From: Oscillospiraceae bacterium
GTDB lineage: Bacteria; Bacillota; Clostridia; Monoglobales; Monoglobaceae
Direction of reading: 5' to 3'
Assembly (NCBI GenBank): GCA_015068655.1
Contig: SVKC01000003.1
Coordinates: 1-64,000, forward strand
DNA: 64,000 nt
Shown here: in pieces, positions 1 through 7,451 of the stretch
How positions within the stretch are numbered: position 1 is the stretch's first letter
How the letters are laid out: every line of letters starts with the position of its first letter
Notes under the pieces: model-generated
Told to the model about the DNA's origin: nothing
The model's database searches: none
The model's input: the letters and a program-made list of their open reading frames with translations, nothing else
Program-made: the position numbers and the translations under genes

Positions 1-3
1 CAT

Positions 4-39
4 GAAAAAAGCGTACTGAAAATTCAGTACGCTTTTTTC
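4..39 (+). terminator. Intrinsic terminator of a gene left of the window
   Basis: A 16-bp perfect stem with an AAAT loop ends in a run of six T. It starts two bases after the window begins, so the gene it serves lies outside. The same hairpin and flank follow the tRNA-Glu gene at 10478-10552 on the other strand, which suggests that a tRNA ends just left of base 1. Confidence 0.8.
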
Positions 40-252
40 AACGATATAAATTCCTGACGGAATTTGCGATATACCTTCGGTACGATATATCCTGATGGAT
101 GCGATATGTTGCCTTGCGGCAACGAGAAAAAGGAATTTATATCATATCGCAACCGAATGAAATGAGGTTATATCGAATTTGCGAAGCAAATATATCGAAC
201 GAGCATGAGCGAGTATATCGCCAATAAAATAAAAATATCCTTATGGTTCGGC
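40..252 (+). repeat. Modular palindromic intergenic repeat, copy A (full length)
   Basis: A 213-bp non-coding unit made of nested short palindromes: GATATAAATTCC near the start is matched by GGAATTTATATC near position 133, with small hairpins such as GTTGCC/GGCAAC between, followed by TATATCG-rich arms. It is about 95% identical by eye to 57783-57995 and shares its first ~100 bp with 58044-58145 and, inverted, with 10325-10440. All four copies lie directly behind a terminator hairpin. No ORF with a ribosome-binding site is visible in it. The rest of this gene-free stretch, to 378, shows nothing I recognise. Confidence 0.85.
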
Positions 253-378
253 TTTTTTGCATATCATTCCTGATATTAAGCTGTTCCTTTAAAGCGTTCT
301 GAAGGGTAAATGAAAAGTTAATATTTTCTCTCAAATTCTATACCAAGACATTATATCACAATGTTGAATAATAGACAT

Positions 379-1140
379 TTATAATGACTTCTTTTTGAAT
401 TTTGAAGGTGTTGTTTCTGTGACACTTCTGAAAACCTTTCTAAAGTGATTCTCGGAATTAAAGCCAACCAGTCTGCTTATGGTAGAAATAGAATAGTCAC
501 TACTTTCCAAATATTTTATAGCAATATTGATTTTGATGGAATTTAAAAAATTAACAGGTGTTTGCCCCAATTCTTTTTGAAACAAGTGGTAAAGAGTAGA
601 CTCACTAACACAACACTTTTTTGCTAAATCTACAATAGAAAAATCATTATTCCAATTGTCAGTAATAAATTCAATTGCCGTTTGCAAGGTTTTATTGTAT
701 GAAATATTTGAACGCACCATTTGAGGAAGTACTTTTTTAAGCAGTTTATAAAACAATGAATACGCTTCCAATTCCTTAATATAATCGATTGACAATAGAT
801 TGGCTATTTCTATTAGGTCATCCTTGGTTTTTTTATCGCAACAAATAATTTGAGGTTCATATCGCCACTGCTCATAGTGCATAAAACAACTCACATAAAG
901 TACTTCAATTTCAGGGTTTCCGTGCCACTCGGAATAACAATAAATATTCTCAGGTATAAATACCATGTCTCCTTCTTTCACATTGAGCTTTTTATTCAAA
1001 TAGATATAGGTTCCGCTACCTTTTATTATAACGCCAACTCGAGTTTTTCTTAGATTACTATTTCCGCGACAAAAATGATAATTATTAAATATATGCTTTG
1101 ATGTGGAAAGCTCCGAGACATATATTTTTCCAACTTGCAT
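379..1140 (-). CDS. AraC-family transcriptional regulator
   Basis: A 253-residue regulator. The first ~90 residues look like the cupin-type sensor domain of the AraC family, and residues ~150-250 carry the two helix-turn-helix units of the AraC DNA-binding domain, ending with the usual FR..T..TPSKFKK pattern. An ATG at 1140 is preferred to the longer TTG frame because GGAGGTG lies 9 bases upstream. It is divergent from the dehydrogenase cluster starting near 1204, and the family usually activates an adjacent sugar or organic-acid operon in response to its ligand, so control of that cluster is the natural inference. The gene is AT-richer than the housekeeping genes to the right. The effector is not predictable. 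Confidence 0.85.
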   Translation of the reverse strand: MQVGKIYVSELSTSKHIFNNYHFCRGNSNLRKTRVGVIIKGSGTYIYLNKKLNVKEGDMVFIPENIYCYSEWHGNPEIEVLYVSCFMHYEQWRYEPQIICCDKKTKDDLIEIANLLSIDYIKELEAYSLFYKLLKKVLPQMVRSNISYNKTLQTAIEFITDNWNNDFSIVDLAKKCCVSESTLYHLFQKELGQTPVNFLNSIKINIAIKYLESSDYSISTISRLVGFNSENHFRKVFRSVTETTPSKFKKKSL

Positions 1141-1203
1141 CTTTTTATACACCTCCGGCAAAGTATAATTGCAGAATAGTTACTTTTTTTACAGTATACC
1201 ATA

Positions 1204-1232
1204 TTGAACAGATTTTTGCAAGATGATATAAT
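1204..1232 (+). promoter_or_regulatory. SigA-type promoter of the 1.2-5.5 kb operon
   Basis: TTGAAC (1204-1209), 17-bp spacer, TATAAT (1227-1232) with an extended TG at -14. The expected start is near 1239. It lies inside the apparent 5' end of the aroD remnant, so those first codons are promoter DNA rather than protein. Confidence 0.7.
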
Positions 1233-1557
1233 AAAAAATACGGTTTTGGAAATTGCCTATGAACAACAACGAAGAGGTGCTGATATTGTTAAAATTGTAA
1301 CAGCGGCAAATTCTGACGAAGAGCAAATTGAGAATTTAAGAATAACTACGTTGCTGAAAAAAGAGTTAAAGATTCCGTTTTTGTTCTTATCCGGCGGTAC
1401 ACATTCTAAAATCCATAGAATGATTGGTCCCCAGCTTGGCTGTGTGACTTACCTTGCGGTGAGAGAGCATGATGAACGTGCTGTTCCCACTCAGCCTACA
1501 ATAAAAGCGGCAAAGGCTGTGCGGGATAATCTTGATTATTTGCCGGATGTAATTTAG
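1204..1557 (+). pseudogene. aroD: C-terminal remnant of type I 3-dehydroquinate dehydratase
   Basis: The open frame reads 117 codons, about half of the ~250 residues of type I dehydroquinase. From GADIVKIV to the end it follows the C-terminal half of the TIM barrel: the Schiff-base lysine (in IVKI), the substrate arginine (in KIHR) and a late glutamine (in VPTQP) are recognisable. The N-terminal half with the general-acid His and Glu is missing. The first ~10 codons overlap a good promoter and there is no ribosome-binding site before them. I infer a deletion that joined the operon promoter to the second half of the gene. It might still be a source of a short peptide, but catalysis is unlikely. 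Confidence 0.7.
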
Positions 1558-1573
1558 AAAGGATGATAGAAAT

Positions 1574-2569
1574 ATGAAAAAGATAAAAGTTGCACAAATC
1601 GGTACGAGTGAAAACAGCCACGGAAATAACATTTGGGGGAGTATAACAAAACAAAAGGACATTTTTGATGTTGTCGGATATGCATTTCCTGAAAATGAAA
1701 GAGAAAAATTTCCGAATCGTGCGAAGGATTTTGATGGCTACAATGAAATGACGGTTGATGAAATTTTAAACAATCCGGAAATTGAAGCGGTTGTAGTTGA
1801 AACGGAGGAAATATATCTCACAAAATATGCCCTTATGGTTGCAAATGCCGGTAAGCATCTGCATATGGAAAAACCCGGTGGTGTTGATCTTGCCGACTTT
1901 GAAAAGCTTGTTGAAACACTAAAGTCTAAAAATTTAGCTTTTTCAACAGGATATATGTATCGCTTCAATCCGAAAATTCAAGAGGCTCTTAAAAAAGTAA
2001 AAAATGGTGAGCTTGGTGAAATATATTCAGTTGAAGCACATATGGACTGCAAGCATCCTGTAGGCGTCAGACAATGGCTTCAAAATTTCCCCGGCGGAAT
2101 GATGTTTTTTTTGGGATGTCATTTAACTGATTTGATATATCAAATTCAGGGAGAACCGGAAGAAGTCATTCCTTTTAATTGCTCAACCGGATATGACGAG
2201 GCTACAGCCAATGATTACGGAATGGTCGTATTTAAATACAAAAACGGCGTATCCTTTGCCAAAACCTGCGCCAACGAAAATGGTGGCTTTTTGAGAAGAC
2301 AGCTTGTAATTTGCGGTGAAAAGGGTACGATAGAAATAAAACCCCTCGAGGTTTATACGGAAGGCGGACTGTATACCGTCATGAACGAAGCATATAGCAC
2401 TGAGTGGTGCAAAGAGTGGGATACAAGTAAATCAGAAGTGTATGACCGTTATGATGATATGATGCGTAATTTTGCTGAAATGGTGAGAGGAAAAGAAAAC
2501 AGATATTCTTATGATTACGAGCTTGGTCTTTATAAGTTAATACTTAGAGCTTGCGGAAAGGAAGTGTAA
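1574..2569 (+). CDS. Gfo/Idh/MocA-family NAD(P)-dependent oxidoreductase
   Basis: A 331-residue protein of the family's usual length. The N-terminal Rossmann fold begins with KVAQIGTSE and carries the diagnostic EKP motif (HMEKPGG, about residue 98), followed by the C-terminal alpha/beta substrate domain. Members oxidise or reduce sugars, inositols and related polyols with NAD(P). It starts 17 bases after the aroD remnant and is followed 2 bases later by an MDR dehydrogenase, so it is part of one operon. Its substrate cannot be read from sequence; the neighbours suggest stepwise oxidation of a polyol or cyclic acid. Confidence 0.85.
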   Translation: MKKIKVAQIGTSENSHGNNIWGSITKQKDIFDVVGYAFPENEREKFPNRAKDFDGYNEMTVDEILNNPEIEAVVVETEEIYLTKYALMVANAGKHLHMEKPGGVDLADFEKLVETLKSKNLAFSTGYMYRFNPKIQEALKKVKNGELGEIYSVEAHMDCKHPVGVRQWLQNFPGGMMFFLGCHLTDLIYQIQGEPEEVIPFNCSTGYDEATANDYGMVVFKYKNGVSFAKTCANENGGFLRRQLVICGEKGTIEIKPLEVYTEGGLYTVMNEAYSTEWCKEWDTSKSEVYDRYDDMMRNFAEMVRGKENRYSYDYELGLYKLILRACGKEV

Positions 2570-2571
2570 AT

Positions 2572-3588
2572 ATGCAAACAAAACAAATTGTGTTTACTGC
2601 ACCTTGTGTTGCTGAGCTTCTTGATGCACCCTGTTTGCCGCCCAAGGAAAATGAGGTCACGGTAAGCTTGGAGTATTCTGCAATTAGTTCCGGAACAGAA
2701 AAGGCAAACTTTATTGGAGCAAGAAACGGAATAAACGTTGCCGAAGACGAAGAAGCTGTATTTCCAAGAACAGTTGGGTACAGTGCAGCAGGGGTTGTGT
2801 CTGAAATAGGTAGTGACATAACCGATCTTAAAATTGGCGACAAAGTCGTGGTATATTGGGGAAAGCATAAAAAGGATATAACTGTAAACAGAAATAATGT
2901 TATCAAAATTCCCGATGGGGTTTCCACAAAGGAAGCATCTATGGCGTTAATTTCCACCTTTCCGCTTGCGGCTATAAGAAAAACAAAGCTTGAAATCGGC
3001 GAGTCCGCAATGGTGATGGGGCTTGGAATTCTCGGCATTTTTGCTGTTCAGGAATTAAAGGTGGCAGGTGCATATCCGGTTATTGCGGTTGATCCTGTAA
3101 AGGAACGCAGAGAGTTTGCATTAAAACTGGGTGCAGATTATGCACTTGACCCCACAGATGACAATTTTGTCAAGGAGGTTATAGCTTTAAGTGATGGTGG
3201 AGTGAATGTCTGCATCGAGGTAACAGGTCTTGGAATCGGACTGATTCAGGCGCTTGATTGTATGAAACAAATGGGCAGAGTTGCACTTCTTGGGTGCACA
3301 CGCAGTTCTCATTTTGAAATTGATTATTACGGCAAGGTTCACGGCAGAGGAATATCGCTGATTGGTGCACACACAATGGCACGCCCTAAGATAGAATCGT
3401 CGGCAGGACTATGGACAGATGTGGACGATTTGAAAGCAATTTTAAACCTCGTTAAAGGAAACCGCCTCAATTTTAAGGATATGATTTGCGAAATTCATTC
3501 TCCAAAGGAAGCGAACGAGATTTATAACAGACTTGTAAACGAAAAGAGTTTTCCAATAGGAGTGCTATTTGATTGGAGGAATGTTTAA
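2572..3588 (+). CDS. Medium-chain (MDR) alcohol dehydrogenase-like protein
   Basis: A 338-residue MDR protein. The ATG at 2572 is used because GGAAAGGAAG precedes it; an in-frame TTG at 2551 is internal to the previous gene. The GroES-like N-terminal domain is followed by a Rossmann fold with GLGILG near residue 150. The usual first zinc-ligand cysteine of alcohol dehydrogenases is not evident where SSGTEKANF stands, as in BchC-like members, so the catalytic metal may be absent. The gene is translationally close-packed with both neighbours (2-bp and 1-bp gaps). Substrate unknown. Confidence 0.8.
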   Translation: MQTKQIVFTAPCVAELLDAPCLPPKENEVTVSLEYSAISSGTEKANFIGARNGINVAEDEEAVFPRTVGYSAAGVVSEIGSDITDLKIGDKVVVYWGKHKKDITVNRNNVIKIPDGVSTKEASMALISTFPLAAIRKTKLEIGESAMVMGLGILGIFAVQELKVAGAYPVIAVDPVKERREFALKLGADYALDPTDDNFVKEVIALSDGGVNVCIEVTGLGIGLIQALDCMKQMGRVALLGCTRSSHFEIDYYGKVHGRGISLIGAHTMARPKIESSAGLWTDVDDLKAILNLVKGNRLNFKDMICEIHSPKEANEIYNRLVNEKSFPIGVLFDWRNV

Positions 3589-3589
3589 A

Positions 3590-4534
3590 ATGAAGAAAAT
3601 ACTTTTAATAGGCGGTGGCGGTACGTTAGGAACTTATACTGCCAAAGAATTACTAAGATTAGGTCACAAGGTTGATATAATTTGTCTTGAAGATAAGGCT
3701 TCTGATAATGAAAATCTTGCGTTTTATAAAGGTGAGGCAAGTCTCGAGTATTTAGAGGATTTTTTAAAAAATAAGAGTTATGACGGAATAGTCAATTTTA
3801 TTCATTATCCAAATGTGGAGGAATATCCACCTATTCATAGTCTCTTGATTTCACATACAAATCATCTTGTTGTTTTATCGTCTTATCGCGTTTATGCTGA
3901 CGAACAGCATCCTGTTACTGAAACAGCGCCTATGCTTCTTGATGTTTCTACTGACAAGGATTTTATCAAAACTGAAAAATATGCAATTTCAAAAGCTAAA
4001 TTGGAAAAGTACTTGCATAAAGAATGTGAAGGTCAAAATTGGACAATTGTTCGTCCTGTAATTTCTTTTTCAAAACTTCGTTTTGATTTGGTTACATATT
4101 TCGGTCATGATTTGCTTACAAAAATTAAAAACGGTGAAACTATACCGCTACCAATGAATGCTAAAAATCTTGCAGCAGGACTTGACTGGGCAGGAAACTC
4201 AGGAAAACTTATAGCAAATCTTTTATTTAAAGAGGAATGTTTCGGTGAAGCCTACACTGTTTCTTCAGCTCAAAATTTGACATGGGGTGAAGTGGCGGAA
4301 ATTTATACTGAACTAATGGGAGCAAAATTTGAGTGGGTAACACTTGAACAATACCTTAAAGCGACAAACAATTATAACTATTATGCGTTGCTTTATGATA
4401 GACTTTTTGACCGCCAAATTGATAATAGTAAAATACTTAAAGCAACCGGTCTTACTAAAAATGATTTTCTTTCTGTTAAGGAAGGGTTAAAAATTGAATT
4501 AGATAAGATTGAGCAAGAAGTAAATAAACTTTAA
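3590..4534 (+). CDS. NAD-dependent epimerase/dehydratase (extended SDR)
   Basis: A 314-residue extended short-chain dehydrogenase. The nucleotide-binding GGGGTLG is at residues ~8-14, and the catalytic pair is visible as SSYRVY followed by YAISK (YxxxK) near residue 140. GGAGGA lies 9 bases before the ATG at 3590, which decides the start. Family members act on sugar nucleotides or similar keto sugars. It shares the operon with the MDR genes on either side. Codon use is clearly AT-rich (many AAA, TTT, ATT), more so than for the 10-18 kb genes, which fits a horizontally acquired cluster. Precise reaction unknown. Confidence 0.8.
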   Translation: MKKILLIGGGGTLGTYTAKELLRLGHKVDIICLEDKASDNENLAFYKGEASLEYLEDFLKNKSYDGIVNFIHYPNVEEYPPIHSLLISHTNHLVVLSSYRVYADEQHPVTETAPMLLDVSTDKDFIKTEKYAISKAKLEKYLHKECEGQNWTIVRPVISFSKLRFDLVTYFGHDLLTKIKNGETIPLPMNAKNLAAGLDWAGNSGKLIANLLFKEECFGEAYTVSSAQNLTWGEVAEIYTELMGAKFEWVTLEQYLKATNNYNYYALLYDRLFDRQIDNSKILKATGLTKNDFLSVKEGLKIELDKIEQEVNKL

Positions 4535-4549
4535 AAAGGTGAATGTGAA

Positions 4550-5527
4550 ATGAAAGCAATACTTGTAAATGAAGATAAGAGTTTAAGATGGGATGAGGTT
4601 TTAAATCCTGTTCTTGCCGAAGATGAGGTTTTGATAAAGGTTGAATATGCGGCTCTGAATCGTGCAGACCTTATGCAAAGAGAGGGTGACTATCCTCCGC
4701 CGGATGGCTGTCCGGAATGGATGGGGCTTGAAGTTTCGGGCGAAATTGTTGAAATGACAGAGGGTGCAAAAGCAAAATCAAATTACAAAATCGGCGATAA
4801 AGTTTGTGCACTGCTTGGTGGTGGCGGTTATGCCGAATTTGTTTCTGTCAAATATGATATGTGTATGCCTGTGCCAAAGAATTGTACTATGGCGGAAGCT
4901 GCGGCAATTCCCGAAGCGTTTGCAACTGCATACTTGAAGCTATTTATTGAAGGTCATGCCAAAGCAGGAGATACTTTGCTTATGCAGGCAGGTGCGAGTG
5001 GACTTGCCAGCGTTATTATTCCTATGGCAAAAGCATTTGGTTTGCGTGTTATTACAACGGTCATAAGTGACCCTAAAGACATTCAGCATCTTGGTGCCGA
5101 CCTCGTAGTTGACACAAGAGAACAAAACCTGCCTGAAATACTCAAAAAAGAAGAAGCTGAAGGCAGGGCGGTTGATATTGCTATTGACTGCCTTGGCGGT
5201 CAAAATCTTGGTGATTGTCTGCCTTACGTAAAATATGGATGTCGTTGGATAGTAATTGCGGCTCTTGCCGGAGCAAATACAACAATTGACCTTAAAAATA
5301 TTTACAAAAAGAACATCAGAATTGTTGGCAGTACACTTCGTTCACGCACTCCCAAAATGAAAGCTGAAATTCTTTCCAAGCTTGTCAGTGAAGTTTGGGA
5401 AAAGGTAGCGAACGGCGAGATAAAGCCTACCGTATATAAGGTTCTCCCGATTACGGAAGCCGAAGAGGCACACGACATTCTTTATCGTGGTGAAAATATA
5501 GGCAAGGTAGTGCTAAAGGTACAATGA
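4550..5527 (+). CDS. PIG3-type NAD(P)H:quinone oxidoreductase (MDR family)
   Basis: A 325-residue zinc-free MDR enzyme. The N-terminus (NRADLMQREGDYPPP) is the hallmark of the PIG3/quinone-oxidoreductase branch, and the Rossmann part has AGASGLAS near residue 148 in place of the more common AXXGXXG. The group reduces quinones or enals with NADPH. It is the last gene of the catabolic-looking operon, 15 bases after the epimerase. The region after it has a short GTACCG/CGGTAC stem at 5592-5612 without a clear T tract. Confidence 0.85.
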   Translation: MKAILVNEDKSLRWDEVLNPVLAEDEVLIKVEYAALNRADLMQREGDYPPPDGCPEWMGLEVSGEIVEMTEGAKAKSNYKIGDKVCALLGGGGYAEFVSVKYDMCMPVPKNCTMAEAAAIPEAFATAYLKLFIEGHAKAGDTLLMQAGASGLASVIIPMAKAFGLRVITTVISDPKDIQHLGADLVVDTREQNLPEILKKEEAEGRAVDIAIDCLGGQNLGDCLPYVKYGCRWIVIAALAGANTTIDLKNIYKKNIRIVGSTLRSRTPKMKAEILSKLVSEVWEKVANGEIKPTVYKVLPITEAEEAHDILYRGENIGKVVLKVQ

Positions 5528-5704
5528 AGCAGGATTATTTTCTTGTGATTTTTATAAGTATCCTTTCTGATGCAGAAAAGTATTCAAGGTCGTACCGATT
5601 TAATTGCGGTACGCCCTGAATTTTAGGTTGTAAAAACACCATTGCTTAGGACAAACAATGATGTTGATATATTGGGTGATTTATATTATATGTCAGCCCC
5701 TTTC

Positions 5705-5768
5705 AGCTAAATTTGCTGATGTGAGCTAAATTGTCATTTGGTCAGCTAAAAGCGAATTTAATTTAGCT
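5705..5768 (+). promoter_or_regulatory. AGCTAAA operator-like array upstream of the yitT-type gene
   Basis: Three direct copies of AGCTAAA (5705, 5724, 5744) are spaced 19-20 bp, about two helical turns, and a fourth copy is inverted at 5762-5768. The array ends 11 bp before the promoter -35. The regulator is unknown. The remainder of the 321-bp gene-free stretch 5528-5848 holds only the short stem at 5592-5612 and this array. Confidence 0.5.
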
Positions 5769-5778
5769 TTGCAAAACA

Positions 5779-5807
5779 TTGAATTATATGTGAATTTATG
5801 TTATAAT
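5779..5807 (+). promoter_or_regulatory. Promoter of the YitT-family gene
   Basis: TTGAAT, 17-bp spacer, TATAAT. The -10 is embedded in the palindrome TTATAATATTATAA (5801-5814). The start codon follows at 5849 after AAGGGGG. Confidence 0.75.
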
Positions 5808-5848
5808 ATTATAACAATAGGAAACTTTTTTCAAAAAGGGGGAACTGT

Positions 5849-6721
5849 ATGAGACAACATATGAAAGAACTTAATCTGATGAATTTTCTTATACTCACTG
5901 TTGCGGGGTTTGTCAATGCTTTCGGTGTCACGGTTTTTCTTGCACCCGTGAAGCTGTATGACAGCGGTATTTCAGGAACATCAATGCTTCTCTCGCAACT
6001 GACGCCCGAATATCTCAGCCTTTCCTTTTTCCTGATTGTGCTGAATGTTCCGCTTTTTCTTTACGGACTGAAAAAACAGGGCTTTTCCTTTACGGTTTAT
6101 TCTCTTTACACCGTGGGGATTTATTCTCTGGGGGCGTGGCTGATTACAGATATTCTTCCAATTGATGTGAGTATGGCATCGCCGCTTGCGGGAAATGACC
6201 TTCTTCTTTGTGCAATCTTCGGCGGTCTTATTTCAGGTGTGGGAAGCGGTCTTACAATCCGTTACGGAGGTGCAATTGACGGCGTTGAGGTTATGGCTGT
6301 TGTATTTTCAAAGCGTCTTGGCATAACTGTCGGTACTTTTGTTATGATATACAACGTTATTCTTTATGTCCTTTGCGGATTTGCTATGAACAGCTGGATT
6401 TTGCCTCTTTATTCTATTGTGACATACGGCGCAGGACTGAAAACCATTGACTTTATTGTGGAAGGTCTTGACCGTTCCAAGGAGGTTATGATTGTTACGG
6501 AAAAACCAAGAGAAATATGCGCGGCACTCAGCGAAGCCTTCGAAAGCGGCACAACCTACATAAATGCCAGAGGGGGTTATTCGGATTCCGACAAGGCAAT
6601 TATTTATTTTGTTGTAAACCGTTTTCAGATTGCACGTATGCGTGATTTGGTTCACCGCCTTGACCCGAAGGCCTTTATGACAATCAGCGAAGTTGCAGAC
6701 GTTTTTAAAAGTCTTCATTAA
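5849..6721 (+). CDS. YitT-family membrane protein (DUF161/DUF2179)
   Basis: A 290-residue integral membrane protein. About five to six hydrophobic segments fill residues 10-205 (DUF161), and a soluble C-terminal DUF2179 domain follows from ~220 (VMIVTEKPREICAAL... to ...ISEVADVFKSLH). The family is widespread in Firmicutes; its transport substrate, if any, is not established. It has its own promoter and ends at a strong terminator, so it is transcribed alone. The nearest regulator gene is the TetR gene downstream. Confidence 0.85.
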   Translation: MRQHMKELNLMNFLILTVAGFVNAFGVTVFLAPVKLYDSGISGTSMLLSQLTPEYLSLSFFLIVLNVPLFLYGLKKQGFSFTVYSLYTVGIYSLGAWLITDILPIDVSMASPLAGNDLLLCAIFGGLISGVGSGLTIRYGGAIDGVEVMAVVFSKRLGITVGTFVMIYNVILYVLCGFAMNSWILPLYSIVTYGAGLKTIDFIVEGLDRSKEVMIVTEKPREICAALSEAFESGTTYINARGGYSDSDKAIIYFVVNRFQIARMRDLVHRLDPKAFMTISEVADVFKSLH

Positions 6722-6730
6722 TAAAACCAA

Positions 6731-6776
6731 AATCAACCTTTTTGAACAATGTTCAAGAAAAGGTTGATTTTTTTTT
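6731..6776 (+). terminator. Intrinsic terminator of the yitT-type gene, with an operator palindrome as its tip
   Basis: A 12-bp stem (AATCAACCTTTT / AAAAGGTTGATT) is followed by nine T. Its loop is itself the 15-bp palindrome TTGAACAATGTTCAA, so the full structure is one long hairpin with a single bulged base. Confidence 0.85.
6742..6756. promoter_or_regulatory. TetR-type operator palindrome, site 1
   Basis: TTGAACAATGTTCAA, an odd-centred perfect dyad, ends 8 bp before the -35 of the TetR gene. Exact copies occur at 58158-58172 and 63841-63855 and nowhere else that I could see. Confidence 0.6.
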
Positions 6777-6792
6777 CTACTTATGATAACAT
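6764..6792 (+). promoter_or_regulatory. Promoter of the TetR-family gene
   Basis: TTGATT, 17-bp spacer, TAACAT with an extended TG. The -35 uses the descending arm of the preceding terminator. The ATG at 6825 has GGGGGG upstream. Confidence 0.6.
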
Positions 6793-6824
6793 AAAAGAAA
6801 ACAGACAAGGACGGGGGGAAATAT

Positions 6825-7415
6825 ATGGCGAGAAAAGCGGTAACAAGCGGAGGAACAAGGGATGAAATTCTCCGTGTTTCAAAACAGATGTTTTTTGAAA
6901 AAGGCTTTGATGGCGTTACAATACGCAACATTCAGCGTGAGGTTGGTTGCGAGGTTGGACTTTTTTATTATTATTTCAGTTCCAAGGACGAGGTTTTTGA
7001 TGTTGTTCTGAAGGATACAGAAAGTGAGTGGCGTGACGCCTTTGAAAAGATTATTGAGGAAAACGGAGAGGAGCCAAGAGCTTGTATCAGAAAGCTTTTT
7101 GAGTGTTTTTTCCGCTTGTCGGCAGAATATACGGCAGATGAAATTCTTCATTGTTCAATAATTTCTGATATTTGTGACAGAATGGAAAGTATAGCAGCGG
7201 AGTATATTGAAGAAATGCTGAAGAAAACAGGCGTTTCTTTGCGAATTTCAGAAAAAAGTCTTGCAGTAATTGTCGCAGGAGGTGTGGGCAAGCTGATTTT
7301 CGGCTGTAATGACAGAGATTTCCGAAGCTTTTCCGATGAGGCGGAAAGACTTCTGGACGCTGTGCTTCCCGAATACAGAAGCAGAAGCCGTGAAATCTCG
7401 GTGGAACTGCTTTGA
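6825..7415 (+). CDS. TetR/AcrR-family transcriptional repressor
   Basis: A 196-residue protein with the TetR DNA-binding domain in residues ~12-60 (ILRVSKQMFFEKGFDGVTIRNIQREVGCEVGLFYYYF is the typical pattern, cut here only for description) and an all-alpha ligand domain after it. Such repressors usually control their own gene and an efflux pump or fatty-acid/toxin gene. A perfect 15-bp palindrome lies just upstream of its promoter and recurs directly in front of the ABC exporter at 63872, so that transporter is a candidate target. It is followed 36 bp later by a WYL regulator gene. Confidence 0.85.
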   Translation: MARKAVTSGGTRDEILRVSKQMFFEKGFDGVTIRNIQREVGCEVGLFYYYFSSKDEVFDVVLKDTESEWRDAFEKIIEENGEEPRACIRKLFECFFRLSAEYTADEILHCSIISDICDRMESIAAEYIEEMLKKTGVSLRISEKSLAVIVAGGVGKLIFGCNDRDFRSFSDEAERLLDAVLPEYRSRSREISVELL

Positions 7416-7451
7416 GAAAAGTTTTGAAATTTTAGATAGGTGAGGGATATT

